Counted from the stretch's first letter, positions 1-8,150 are shown. The stretch is DNA of 64,000 bases from Coprococcus phoceensis (GCF_900104635.1 NZ_FNWC01000007.1:1897421-1961420), one strand, 5' to 3'. A program made the numbers and translations. The notes: generated by a model not told the origin, from the sequence alone.

Positions 1-323
1 GCCACAATTGCGACCGCATCGCCCACAAAACGTACTCGTCTGTCCAAAATGAGGCGATCATACGGACTTGGTTCCGGATAGGTCTGACCCGCCATTGTAA
101 ATCTTTTATCCGGCACATCCTCATAAGTCAGAATACATTCAATTCCCGGCACTTTCATCGCAATGTCTGTGTTGATTTCCTCAATCACTGCATGTGCGTG
201 TGGGCTTCGAAGAATCTTACAGACAAGACAGTCCTTTGGAGCAATATCATCTGTATAGACTGGCTTTCCTGTTACAAGAGCCATCGCATCTTTTTTCATA
301 ATTGGTGCATTTACAGACTTCAT
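1..323 (-). CDS. Molybdenum hydroxylase, molybdopterin-binding subunit (N-terminal part)
   Basis: This is the first 107 codons of the large catalytic subunit of a xanthine-dehydrogenase-type molybdenum hydroxylase; the rest lies outside the window. The N-terminus reads MKSVNAPIMKKDAMALVTGK followed by PVYTDDIAP and ILRSPHAHA, the usual opening of the aldehyde oxidase/xanthine dehydrogenase a/b hammerhead domain, and later RVRFVGDAVAIVA. The start is ATG at 323, directly after the stop of the 2Fe-2S gene, so the two are translationally coupled. Together with the FAD and 2Fe-2S subunits it forms the usual three-part enzyme. The substrate (purine, aldehyde or N-heterocycle) cannot be read from this fragment; the active-site half is missing. 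Confidence 0.85.
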   Translation of the reverse strand, partial: MKSVNAPIMKKDAMALVTGKPVYTDDIAPKDCLVCKILRSPHAHAVIEEINTDIAMKVPGIECILTYEDVPDKRFTMAGQTYPEPSPYDRLILDRRVRFVGDAVAIV

Positions 324-788
324 CTACTTCTCCTCCTTCTTCATCTTTAAGAATTTCTGAATCGCACGAAGCTGTCCCATATACCCCGTGCATCTGCACA
401 GATTTCCAGACAGATATTCTTTAATCTCATCAAGACCCGGATTTTCCAGTTCTTTCGACATGGCAATCACATTCATGATAAATCCCGGACTGCAATAGCC
501 ACACTGCTCTGCCCCTTCATTTGCAAGAAATGCCCCAAACTCTGCCGCTTCCTCCTGCATGCCTTCCATCGTCGTCACCGTTTTTCCATTCGCACGCATC
601 GCAAGCGTTGAACAGGACAGCATTGGTGTTCCATCCACCAAAACAGTGCAAAGACCACAGTTTGCAGTCTCGCATCCTCTTTTTACACTATAACACCCTT
701 GTGAACGTACAAAGTCCAAAAGAAGCATATCCGGTGCAATCTCTTCCAGGACTGTCTTTCCATTTAAAACCAATTTTAATTCCGCCAT
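324..788 (-). CDS. Molybdenum hydroxylase, 2Fe-2S subunit
   Basis: A small iron-sulfur subunit that passes electrons between the molybdenum centre and the FAD subunit. It carries both expected clusters: a plant-ferredoxin-like set (GCETANCGLC and a later LSC) and the C-terminal four-helix set (EQCGYCSPGF and GNLCRCTGY). The length of 154 residues is normal. I chose ATG at 788 (MAELKLVLNG) because an AAGGGAG ribosome site lies just upstream and the longer reading only adds unrelated residues inside the preceding gene. It starts one base after the FAD-subunit stop and ends next to the molybdopterin-subunit start, so the three form one translational unit. Confidence 0.93.
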   Translation of the reverse strand: MAELKLVLNGKTVLEEIAPDMLLLDFVRSQGCYSVKRGCETANCGLCTVLVDGTPMLSCSTLAMRANGKTVTTMEGMQEEAAEFGAFLANEGAEQCGYCSPGFIMNVIAMSKELENPGLDEIKEYLSGNLCRCTGYMGQLRAIQKFLKMKKEEK

Positions 789-789
789 G

Positions 790-1575
790 TTATGCTCCCT
801 TCTCACTGTTTTTTGCCAGTATTTCTTCCACTGCTCTTTTCGTATACACCTCTGCCAAATGTCTTCTGTATACTTCACTTCCACGCATATTAGAAGAAAA
901 TGTATATCCGGCAATCACCTCTTTGGTAAATATCTCTGCATTTTCAATCTGCGCCTGTCTTACCTGAAGTTTCGCTTTTCCTGATCTTGCCCCGACAGAT
1001 ACATACCACTGATCGTCTTTATTTGCCACCGCACAGGCGATCACCGGGAAATCCGTCGCCGCCTCACGGTGTGACCGATATGCAATCTTTCTGCCATCTT
1101 TTTTTATAATAATGCGCACCAAGATATCATTATCGCGTGGCATCTCCACAAACTCAGATAACGCAATCACACCTGCATGATATAATTCCACATATGTATC
1201 TAATGCCAGAAGACAAGTCAATATATCCGAAAATCCAAATCTTCCAAAAATGCTTCCGCCGACCGTTGCGCCATTGCGGAACTGTGTACCGACAATATGT
1301 CTTGTACAAGCTTTCATCGCGCCTCCAAAATAGCGATTCAATGCTTCGTGTATTTCCAACTGGCGAAGTGTACACATACATCCGATGGAAAACGCATCTT
1401 CCTGTTCCTCAATCTTGTCCAGACCAAGTCCCGACAGATCAATTGCTGTCTGCATATTTCGGTTGCTCATCTTCAGCCAGAGCATTCCTCCGATAATCGC
1501 ATTTGATTTTTTTTGATTCAATTCATATGCCTCTTCAAGGCTTGTTACTTTTATATAATTTTTTGCGTGAAACAA
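790..1575 (-). CDS. Molybdenum hydroxylase, FAD-binding subunit
   Basis: FAD-binding middle subunit of a CoxM/XdhB-type molybdenum hydroxylase, 261 residues. The FAD pyrophosphate motif appears near residue 28 (IIGGMLWLKM), and the second family signature near residue 100 (GTQFRNGATVGGSIFGR), matching the usual RNxATxGG block. The C-terminal CO-dehydrogenase flavoprotein domain follows. The start is TTG at 1575, with an AAAGGGGA ribosome site 6-7 bases upstream. It lies between the XdhC-like maturation gene and the 2Fe-2S gene. The electron acceptor is probably NAD+ or ferredoxin, but this is not visible in the sequence. Confidence 0.92.
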   Translation of the reverse strand: MFHAKNYIKVTSLEEAYELNQKKSNAIIGGMLWLKMSNRNMQTAIDLSGLGLDKIEEQEDAFSIGCMCTLRQLEIHEALNRYFGGAMKACTRHIVGTQFRNGATVGGSIFGRFGFSDILTCLLALDTYVELYHAGVIALSEFVEMPRDNDILVRIIIKKDGRKIAYRSHREAATDFPVIACAVANKDDQWYVSVGARSGKAKLQVRQAQIENAEIFTKEVIAGYTFSSNMRGSEVYRRHLAEVYTKRAVEEILAKNSEKGA

Positions 1576-1637
1576 CGATATTCCCCTTTCTCTTCGTCAT
1601 TTTATGCTTCTTTACCCAATCTGATATTCTATCATAT

Positions 1638-2531
1638 TTAGATGACCTTTTCAAACAGAACCTCTACATATCCTCCACAGATCATTCCGGTACTCGCCGC
1701 CGCTTTCGCTGTCAGATCATAAGCCTCTAAGGCAAACTCTTTCTCTTCTTCGAGCATGATACATGCCTTTTGTAACACGAGATGCTCAATTGCACCTCCA
1801 CCAATCGTCCCTGTCATCGTGCCGTCTGCTGCAACAAGCATTCTCGCACCAACTCCGCGCGGAGCCGAGCCTTTCTTTCCCACGATCGTGGTCATCACCA
1901 TCGGTTGCTTTTTGTTCAAAAGCCACTCTATCATCTCTTTCGGCAAATCTGTATAACCAAGCTTTGATTTTTCCTGTATCATCTCAGCCATGATACTAAC
2001 TGTGATCTCCTCCGGGGTATTTGCTCCGATTGGCAGCCCGATCGGAGCATGTATCTGCTCCTGCTGTTCTTTTGTAACCCCATCTTTTTTCAGACGTTCA
2101 AGTGTCGTTCGCACTTTCCCTTTACTTCCAATCATTCCTACATAGCTGCTCTTTCGCTCCATCACTTTTTTGAGACATTCATAGTCATTTTGGTGACCTC
2201 TTGTCACGATGACATACCATGCGCTCTCTGGAAAAATCACCTTGTCAAATGCCTCTTCAAATCCCATACAATATACGTGATCCGCCTGCGGAAACCGTTC
2301 TTCATTGGCAAACTCTTCTCTGTCATCAATGATCCACACTTGATATCCAAGCATCTTCGCAAGATTGCAAAGTGAATACGAAATATGTCCGCCTCCACAT
2401 ATTACCAGTGTAAATCCTCCGCTAAGACTTTCTTCCAGACAGCGCTCCTTTGTAATCCTCGTCTTTTTTACCACGGTTTTTCCGTCCTTTAACATTCTTG
2501 CAATTTCACGATATTCCGATATTTTCTCCAT
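1638..2531 (-). CDS. XdhC/CoxI-family molybdenum hydroxylase maturation factor with reordered domains
   Basis: XdhC-type proteins bind molybdenum cofactor, help to sulfurate it and insert it into the hydroxylase. Both family domains are present in this 297-residue protein but in an unusual order. The Rossmann-like XdhC_C domain comes first (VICGGGHIS at residues 43-51, then IIDDREEFA). The CoxI domain comes last (KKGSAPRGVGARM near 219-231, GTIGGG, ending with MICGGYVEVL). In the canonical family the GSAPRG domain is N-terminal. ATG at 2531 has a perfect AAAGGAGG site and overlaps the upstream gene by 26 bases, so coupling is likely. I see no frameshift: each domain is intact in one frame. 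Confidence 0.85.
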   Translation of the reverse strand: MEKISEYREIARMLKDGKTVVKKTRITKERCLEESLSGGFTLVICGGGHISYSLCNLAKMLGYQVWIIDDREEFANEERFPQADHVYCMGFEEAFDKVIFPESAWYVIVTRGHQNDYECLKKVMERKSSYVGMIGSKGKVRTTLERLKKDGVTKEQQEQIHAPIGLPIGANTPEEITVSIMAEMIQEKSKLGYTDLPKEMIEWLLNKKQPMVMTTIVGKKGSAPRGVGARMLVAADGTMTGTIGGGAIEHLVLQKACIMLEEEKEFALEAYDLTAKAAASTGMICGGYVEVLFEKVI

Positions 2532-3951
2532 TGGTATCTGCTCCTCCTTTCCTTGAATACAGGCAAATCCCCTGTTCTTTTTTGAATTTTTCCACCTGCT
2601 CTTGCGTCAAAAGATCTGCTTGTCCGATGACCATACGATATTTCTGCTTCACATGCTTTTTCTGTCCTGCCTTGCTTTTCAGGATTGTCATCACATCCTC
2701 TTCTGTCAGGATCTCACTAAGTTTTTTCCCAAGTAACTCCCCCACAAGTTCTCCTCTGTGACAGCCTGCTTTGATCGTCCGCCCAATCGCTGAGGCTCCT
2801 GCGATCCCAATTACCATATCCGTATCTTCTGGTATCACCGGTTCATGCTCTGCCGGAACTTTGAGCGGCTTTCGCTTAGCTCCATCCGCTTCGACTAGCA
2901 GCACATCGCATTGTGTTTTCAGTTTTCGGTACTCCTCCTCCGAAAGTCCCCTAATTTTCTCTGGTTCCTCCTCACACGGCACCCCGACTGTATGAAGCAA
3001 TTCCCACTCATTTTTCGGTCTCAGCATATGCGTTGTTGTTGTGACAATTACTCTTTTTCCAACCGACTCCAATTCTTTTGCAAGTTCGTATATCAACGTC
3101 GTCTTTCCACCGCCTCCTACAAATGCGATCACTCTGTCTTGTGTCGGATGTATCTGAAGTAAGTGTTGTAATCTCAAATGTTTCTGCACTACATCTAAAA
3201 TCCCTTTTGCAATTGCAATTGCTTTGTCCGACCGCTCATAACATGCAGCCTGCTTGTCCGGTCGCGGATCGATATCCGCAATCTTCATTCCTTTTTTCAC
3301 AGCGAATCCATCTCGGATTAATCCGCGCAGTATTCCCGTCAGTGTCGCATACACCGGTTCTTCCCCAACAAAAGCAATCACGCTTCCTCTTTGCACGATT
3401 TCTCCAATGTGATGCTTCTGTCTCAGAACTCCTTCTGCCGGCGAATGGATCACCCGCTCTTTTGCATATCCGCCTACCATTCCCGGAATGCCTGTATTTT
3501 CCAGTGCACTTCCCTGATAAATCGCCTTTCCCGGCTCATAACCTCTCATCGTCTCAATCACTACATCTACATCTTCTCCTGCGGCAAAACCCGGTCCCGC
3601 TCCAATTACAAGCGGCGCCATATCCTGCCTTGTACCAAGATTTTTCTTCGCCAAAATTAAATCCGCCACTGCCAACGGACGTAATGCTTCAATACTTTTC
3701 CCCTCGGCATCTATCAAAACAGGAATCTCTCCCTTTTCCCAAACCGTTGCCACCTCTTCTACAGAAGTAATCTTACGCGCAGTGACTCCCTCTACCTCCT
3801 TCACTCCGTCATAGACCGCCTCACTGAAGGCAACTTCTCTTCGAATCGCCGTCGGTCTTGCACATTCAAGGGCAAGTACACGATATCCCGCCTTATGAAG
3901 TTCATAAATTGTTCCTGTCGCAAGATCTCCCGCTCCTCTCACAATAATCAT
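2506..3951 (-). CDS. Fused YqeB-YqeC: selenium-dependent molybdenum hydroxylase maturation protein
   Basis: A 481-residue protein in which two usually separate maturation proteins are joined. Residues 1 to about 255 match the EF2563/YqeB family: MIIVRGAGDLATG, RPTAIRREVAFSEAVYDG, VIGAGPGF and the terminal IDPRPDKQAACY. Residues about 270-481 match YqeC, a P-loop accessory protein: a Walker A FVGGGGKTT at 277-285, then VTTTTHM, LLVEADGAKRKPLK and HEPVIPE. These families mark molybdenum hydroxylases that carry a labile, non-selenocysteine selenium atom, so the neighbouring enzyme is probably of that type (inference). ATG at 3951 has GAGGAGAAAATAG upstream. The last codons overlap the xdhC-like gene. 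Confidence 0.88.
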   Translation of the reverse strand: MIIVRGAGDLATGTIYELHKAGYRVLALECARPTAIRREVAFSEAVYDGVKEVEGVTARKITSVEEVATVWEKGEIPVLIDAEGKSIEALRPLAVADLILAKKNLGTRQDMAPLVIGAGPGFAAGEDVDVVIETMRGYEPGKAIYQGSALENTGIPGMVGGYAKERVIHSPAEGVLRQKHHIGEIVQRGSVIAFVGEEPVYATLTGILRGLIRDGFAVKKGMKIADIDPRPDKQAACYERSDKAIAIAKGILDVVQKHLRLQHLLQIHPTQDRVIAFVGGGGKTTLIYELAKELESVGKRVIVTTTTHMLRPKNEWELLHTVGVPCEEEPEKIRGLSEEEYRKLKTQCDVLLVEADGAKRKPLKVPAEHEPVIPEDTDMVIGIAGASAIGRTIKAGCHRGELVGELLGKKLSEILTEEDVMTILKSKAGQKKHVKQKYRMVIGQADLLTQEQVEKFKKEQGICLYSRKGGADTNGENIGIS

Positions 3952-3968
3952 CTATTTTCTCCTCACTT

Positions 3969-4427
3969 TTAACTGATATACCATCGGATAAATGCCTTTC
4001 CCAAAAAGATAGAAAGCAAAATTCCCACACACAAAAATGGTCCAAAGGCAATCTCCGACTCTTTCTTTCTATCTCTGCGCAATATCCCCGGCAGACAATA
4101 TAATGCCGCTAACGCTGTCGCAAATCCAAATGCAGTGAGATTTCTCCCCACACCGAGCATAAGACCAGATATCGCCATGAGCTTGACATCACCTGCCCCA
4201 AATGCTCCCGGTCGAATCCATATCACGGTCAAAAACACTACGCTGACCAGAATCCCTCCCGCAATTCGATCCGGCCACGATATCTCCGGAAAGATAAATC
4301 CGGAAAGCACCGCACAGAAAAAAAGTATTCCCAAAAGTATATTGGGAATTTTCTTTTTTCTTGCATCCACTACTGCAATCGATATTAAGATAACACAAAC
4401 AACTCCTATTAGAAAGATTTTTTCCAT
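3969..4427 (-). CDS. A24-family prepilin-type peptidase
   Basis: A 152-residue polytopic membrane protein of the type IV prepilin peptidase/TadV group, which cleaves leader peptides of pilin-like proteins at the membrane. The two catalytic aspartates are visible: one in the first cytoplasmic loop (VVDARKKKIPN, near residue 21) and one in the FGAGDVKLM motif near residue 79. Four to five hydrophobic segments are evident. The N-terminal methylase domain of full-length PilD is absent, as in other short A24 enzymes. No pilin or secretion ATPase gene is nearby; it is the first gene of the molybdenum-hydroxylase operon, 17 bases ahead of the YqeB-YqeC gene. RBS is AAAGAGGACAG. Confidence 0.87.
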   Translation of the reverse strand: MEKIFLIGVVCVILISIAVVDARKKKIPNILLGILFFCAVLSGFIFPEISWPDRIAGGILVSVVFLTVIWIRPGAFGAGDVKLMAISGLMLGVGRNLTAFGFATALAALYCLPGILRRDRKKESEIAFGPFLCVGILLSIFLGKAFIRWYIS

Positions 4428-4452
4428 ATCTGTCCTCTTTTTTCCATCTTTT

Positions 4453-4590
4453 ATCCTAAAAAGATTGCGCTATTGCGCAATCTTCGCGCGCGAGCGGTTC
4501 ACGCAGTGATAATTTCACCCCCGCGAGCTGCGCATCTTTGCACAAAGTGCATTTTTTTGAATTATAGGATTCCAAAGGAATTTCCTATAA
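4453..4590. repeat. GC-rich hairpin-dense intergenic element (possible miniature repeat or structured leader RNA)
   Basis: The 198 bases between the A24 peptidase and the DUF975 gene hold no gene but several inverted repeats: a perfect 10-bp stem (4461-4470 with 4475-4484), a 5-bp stem around TGCAC-AAA-GTGCA (4539-4551) and a nested stem 4561-4590 (ATTATAGGA with TCCTATAAT). The edges resemble short imperfect terminal inverted repeats (ATCCTAAAA at 4454 and TTATAGGAT at 4562). The centre is much richer in GC than the flanks. On the minus strand the first hairpin is followed by TTTTT about 30 bases before the peptidase start, so it could also act as an attenuator. No second copy is present in this window. 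Confidence 0.5.
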
Positions 4591-4621
4591 TTTAAAAAGA
4601 ATCCTGCAGATGCAGGATTCT
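4591..4621 (-). terminator. Rho-independent terminator after the DUF975 gene
   Basis: A perfect 11-bp stem (4598-4608 paired with 4611-4621, AGAATCCTGCA) with a two-base loop is followed on the minus strand by TTTTTAAA. It begins five bases after the DUF975 stop codon. Confidence 0.85.
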
Positions 4622-4625
4622 CCTT

Positions 4626-5417
4626 TTAAACTGTCTGAGCACTATAACCTGGAAGTTCTCCTTCTGCCACCAGTCCTTTTCCGATGCTCTCTGTTCGGAT
4701 TGCCACATAAAATTCTGCAAATGTCGCATCCAAATACGGATTTACATAAAAGATACCAACCAGTCCGCAAGTCAATGCCGATAATAAGAACCAGCCAAAG
4801 AAAGACAGTTCCAACACAAACGCTTCCATCTTGTGCCCGTCCATCATCTGCTGACTCAGCTCCAGCGCACGTTTTCTGTCCATATGTGGATTCTCTGACA
4901 AAATATATGGAACAAGTCTGTAACTGTAGCTTTTAATGATTCCAGGTACGATCAAAAGCAGTGTCCACAATAAAATAAACAAATCCCGGAAAAACATTGT
5001 CTTAACCACATTTCCATATCTTCCATTCTGGAATCCATAAAACACCTTTGAAGCACTTGTCTGATGCTCTCTGTTCTCCATAAAATATCTGCATCCGCCT
5101 ACCGATACCGCATTTCCGACAAAAATCGTATATAACGAAGCTAACAAAGCAATCACCAGCAAAATCGCGATTACTATCGAAGAAAAAATAACTCCCCCGA
5201 ATATCGAATTGCTGCTGTTATAAGAATATGCGCTGTAACTGTCATACGCATATGGATTATTATGCTGTACCTCCAGCGTAGTCTGCACACCGCTTCCGGA
5301 ACCGGCAAACATACTTCCACTCAAAACTCCTACCACCAGACTTGCAGCCACACACGTCCAGTAATTTCTCTTAAATGCCATCTTCGCATTCATCTTCAAA
5401 TCATATCTTGTCCACAT
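4626..5417 (-). CDS. DUF975 family integral membrane protein
   Basis: A 263-residue multi-pass membrane protein of the DUF975 family, function unknown. Five or six hydrophobic segments are visible, at about 20-40, 74-100, 140-160 and 205-230. The family-typical block IKSYSYRLVPYILSENP precedes an amphipathic KRALELSQQMMDGHKMEAF segment. A low-complexity Tyr/Ser stretch (YDSYSAYSYNSSNS) lies in the first extracytoplasmic loop. It starts 17 bases after the PHP phosphoesterase gene and is closed by a strong terminator, so it is the last gene of that transcript. DUF975 proteins are common in Lachnospiraceae; no specific role can be assigned. Confidence 0.87.
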   Translation of the reverse strand: MWTRYDLKMNAKMAFKRNYWTCVAASLVVGVLSGSMFAGSGSGVQTTLEVQHNNPYAYDSYSAYSYNSSNSIFGGVIFSSIVIAILLVIALLASLYTIFVGNAVSVGGCRYFMENREHQTSASKVFYGFQNGRYGNVVKTMFFRDLFILLWTLLLIVPGIIKSYSYRLVPYILSENPHMDRKRALELSQQMMDGHKMEAFVLELSFFGWFLLSALTCGLVGIFYVNPYLDATFAEFYVAIRTESIGKGLVAEGELPGYSAQTV

Positions 5418-5434
5418 AACTGTCTTCCCTTCTG

Positions 5435-6262
5435 CTATCTTTTGTAATTTGCAAGATATTCCATCTCGATTGGATCTATCGGATCTATCGGATTCTCCAG
5501 CATACTCTTTCTCTTTCGTTTGCTTCTTTTAATCAGTCCACCTGTTTTGTTATAGATCCAAAACGAATACACCAGAATCTTATTTGCCTTTCCAAGCTTT
5601 TCCTTCGTCGTCTTATTATATAACATTCCGCCGACTTCCAAAGGCACCTTTTTTCGAATCAGGGAAATCAGCTCTGTCTCACAAGTCACCCTCTCCGGTA
5701 AATCTGTGTAAGCCATACTTACACAGTTCGGACGATGTGCGTCGCTTCCCCCGATTCCCACTTTTTGATACTTATAAGCCAGCTTTGCCGCCTTTTCATT
5801 GGACTCCATTGACTCACACGCATTGAATACTTCAATGAAATCAAATCGCTTTATGATTTCCGGATTTTTATAAAATCTCTTTGTGTTCGTAAAGCTCATA
5901 TACTTTTCTCCGCACGGATGCGCCGGTCCAAGCACACCTCCATGCCGATGGACAAAGTCAATCAGCACAGAGACCGGAAGTCCTTTTAGTTCCAGAAGCC
6001 TCATCTTTACCCCTTCCGGCATAATGACAATAATATGCCCTGCATCACAGGTATCATATTCAATTCCTTTCAGGACGACAAAATCCTCATGGCTTTTTCC
6101 TTTCATCTTGTTTTTCCAATACCTGTATCCTTTGTACGTGTCGTGATCAGTAATCAGCATCCCTTCAAAGCCATTTGCTTTTAGAATCGTAATATATTCA
6201 TCTAAACTTACCTTGCTATCCGGGGATCCTTCTTTTACATGACAATGCATATCTATCTTCAT
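5435..6262 (-). CDS. PHP-domain metal-dependent phosphoesterase
   Basis: A 275-residue protein with the polymerase-and-histidinol-phosphatase fold. The metal-binding motifs are present in order: MHCH (residues 5-8), ITDHDT (near 38-43), LKGIEYD, GPAHP and GGSDAHRP. Such proteins hydrolyse phosphoesters, for instance nucleoside 3',5'-bisphosphates or histidinol phosphate; the substrate here is not evident. The C-terminal 80 residues are basic (RSKRKRKS), after which a short tandem repeat NPIDPIDPIE is encoded by a repeated ggatctatc. It sits between the sensor kinase and the DUF975 gene with short spacers, probably in one operon. Confidence 0.85.
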   Translation of the reverse strand: MKIDMHCHVKEGSPDSKVSLDEYITILKANGFEGMLITDHDTYKGYRYWKNKMKGKSHEDFVVLKGIEYDTCDAGHIIVIMPEGVKMRLLELKGLPVSVLIDFVHRHGGVLGPAHPCGEKYMSFTNTKRFYKNPEIIKRFDFIEVFNACESMESNEKAAKLAYKYQKVGIGGSDAHRPNCVSMAYTDLPERVTCETELISLIRKKVPLEVGGMLYNKTTKEKLGKANKILVYSFWIYNKTGGLIKRSKRKRKSMLENPIDPIDPIEMEYLANYKR

Positions 6263-6294
6263 AAAATAAGCCCCCTTTTCTTTTTATATACCCA

Positions 6295-7419
6295 TTATAC
6301 ATCTTCACTTCCGAAGTCGCAATGACATAAAATCGGAAGTTTTACAATAAATTTTGTATCTTCTTTATTGCTAACTGCCCAAATCTCCCCACCATGCAGC
6401 GTGACAATCTCTTTTGCGATCGCAAGACCAAGTCCGGCATTTCCGGTATCTGTAGATCTTGCACTGTCCGAACGATAAAATTTCTCAAAAATATGTTCCA
6501 ACTGATGTTTTGGTATCTCTGCTCCCCTGTTCACAAAGGTGACCACAACATTCTCCACACCTTTCGCCGCCTGCACTGTAATCTCACTTCCCGCATCTCC
6601 GTAAGCGATTGCATTTTTTAAAATATTTCCAAACACACGCGCCAATTTGTCTGCCTCTCCGTATATCAAAATCTTCTCGTCAATCTCCATCTTCATGCTC
6701 TGTCCTTTTTGTTCCAACATCGGATAAAATTCATCTGCCATCTGATACAACATGAAAGTCAGATTCACCTGCTCCTTCTTTAAGGCAACTGTCTGCATAT
6801 TTAATTTTGAAATATCAAACAACTCATTGATTAGTTTTTCCAATCGCTTTGCTTTATCATACGTGATCCGCAAATATTTTTCCTGCTGTGTCCTTTCCAT
6901 CTGTTTCATGTCATTTAGAAGTTCCAGATAGCCGACTATGGAAGTCAGCGGTGTACGGATATCATGCGCAAGATAACCGACCAGATCATTCTTTCTCTGC
7001 TCTGTGCGGATTGCATCTTTGGTTCGCTGTTCCAGCGTGATCTTCAGCCGGTTCATTTTCTTCTCAATAAATTCCAGTTCCGGCTCCAATTGTATCTTGT
7101 CGTTTTCTTCCTCCAGAAGCTGATTGATGCCGGCTCCAATCTCATCAAAATATTTTATAATTTTCTTTAACGAAAAAGAATATGCGGTTAAAAAAAACAG
7201 GATTGTTCCGACTATGCAGACAATCTCTTTCTGCCTTTCCTCCTTAAGTACTCCATCAGATATAATAAACAGACTGACTGCCCATATTATGGTGAGAACT
7301 CCGGGAAAAAATGCTGTCTTCCACAATATTTTTTTCTTAAATACCCGAACATCATCCTTCAATTTTGTATCCCACTCCCCACACAGTCTTGATATATTTT
7401 GGATTCTCCGCCGAATCAT
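6295..7419 (-). CDS. Sensor histidine kinase (VanS-like)
   Basis: Membrane-bound kinase that would phosphorylate the response regulator encoded just upstream. Two transmembrane helices lie at about residues 34-54 and 62-80 with almost no external loop, so it probably senses in or at the membrane. A coiled linker leads to the H box (YLAHDIRTPLTSIVGYLELL), followed by the N box (GNILKNAIAYG) and the G box (NAGLGLAIAKEIV). The dimerisation block resembles VanS kinases, but no van resistance genes are present. The ATG at 7419 overlaps the regulator gene by 68 bases and has a weak ribosome site; a TTG at 7362 near a GGGGAG is an alternative start that would shorten the protein by 19 residues. Confidence 0.9.
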   Translation of the reverse strand: MIRRRIQNISRLCGEWDTKLKDDVRVFKKKILWKTAFFPGVLTIIWAVSLFIISDGVLKEERQKEIVCIVGTILFFLTAYSFSLKKIIKYFDEIGAGINQLLEEENDKIQLEPELEFIEKKMNRLKITLEQRTKDAIRTEQRKNDLVGYLAHDIRTPLTSIVGYLELLNDMKQMERTQQEKYLRITYDKAKRLEKLINELFDISKLNMQTVALKKEQVNLTFMLYQMADEFYPMLEQKGQSMKMEIDEKILIYGEADKLARVFGNILKNAIAYGDAGSEITVQAAKGVENVVVTFVNRGAEIPKHQLEHIFEKFYRSDSARSTDTGNAGLGLAIAKEIVTLHGGEIWAVSNKEDTKFIVKLPILCHCDFGSEDV

Positions 7420-8050
7420 TCATCTTATCCCGCAAATGTCTGATGTGAACCATAATTGTATTCGTACTGTTCACAAAATACTTTTCTCCCCACACTTCCT
7501 CAAACAATTTTTCAGAATCCACAACTTTACCACGATTCTTACATAATACCCACAAAATCGAAAATTCTGTCGGGGTCAAAGACAATGGTTCGTCATTGAT
7601 CGTGCATTCATGGTTCTCTTTGTCTACAACCAGACCGCCGATGATGATCACATTTTCATTCATCTTTACATCCTGCTGATTATACTTCGTCACTCTGCGA
7701 AGCTGTGCTTTGACTCTTGCAACAAGCTCCAGCATCTGGAATGGCTTTGTGATATAATCATCTGCCCCTATCGTAAGTCCGGTAATCTTATCAATGTTCT
7801 CGTCTCTTGCAGTCAGCATAATCACCGGAAAGTGATGATTCTCACGAATCTTCTGACAGATATCAAATCCATCGATATCCGGAAGCATCACATCTAAAAT
7901 TGCAAGGTCAATATCCTCTTTCTCTACACACTTTAACGCATCTTTTCCGTTATAACATTTCAGCACATTGTAATTTTCGCTTTTTAAATATACTTCTACT
8001 AAATCTGCAATCGCCTCTTCATCATCTACTACAAGAATGTTTATCGCCAT
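7352..8050 (-). CDS. OmpR/PhoB-family response regulator (VanR-like)
   Basis: A 232-residue DNA-binding response regulator. The receiver domain has the acidic pair (VVDDEEAI), the phospho-acceptor aspartate in AILDVMLPD (near residue 54), the conserved Thr (MLTARDE) and Lys (TKPF). The C-terminal winged helix shows LTPTEFSILWVLCKNRGKVV and the HIRHLRDKM recognition helix, ending WGVGYKIEG. It overlaps the partner kinase and precedes it in the transcript. The regulon is unknown; the downstream PHP and DUF975 genes are candidates only because they share the transcript. Confidence 0.93.
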   Translation of the reverse strand: MAINILVVDDEEAIADLVEVYLKSENYNVLKCYNGKDALKCVEKEDIDLAILDVMLPDIDGFDICQKIRENHHFPVIMLTARDENIDKITGLTIGADDYITKPFQMLELVARVKAQLRRVTKYNQQDVKMNENVIIIGGLVVDKENHECTINDEPLSLTPTEFSILWVLCKNRGKVVDSEKLFEEVWGEKYFVNSTNTIMVHIRHLRDKMNDSAENPKYIKTVWGVGYKIEG

Positions 8051-8082
8051 ATATTTTCCTCTTTTCTTAACGGTTTAAAAGT

Positions 8083-8091
8083 ATTATAGCA
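8083..8091 (-). promoter_or_regulatory. Extended -10 promoter of the two-component operon
   Basis: On the minus strand TGC precedes a perfect TATAAT (8083-8088), an extended -10 element 33 bases upstream of the regulator start. No good -35 box is visible. Confidence 0.5.
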
Positions 8092-8150
8092 AACTCTTGT
8101 GTACAAAATATATATTTTTTCTTAAATAAACCATCTTTCTTATCCAAATT

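Noticed and set aside
1638-2531. Frameshift or pseudogene explanation for the reordered XdhC
   Set aside because: Both domains are complete in one frame, with a perfect ribosome site and no internal stop.
6295-8050. Vancomycin resistance operon
   Set aside because: Only a VanSR-like pair is present; no ligase, dehydrogenase or dipeptidase genes are near.
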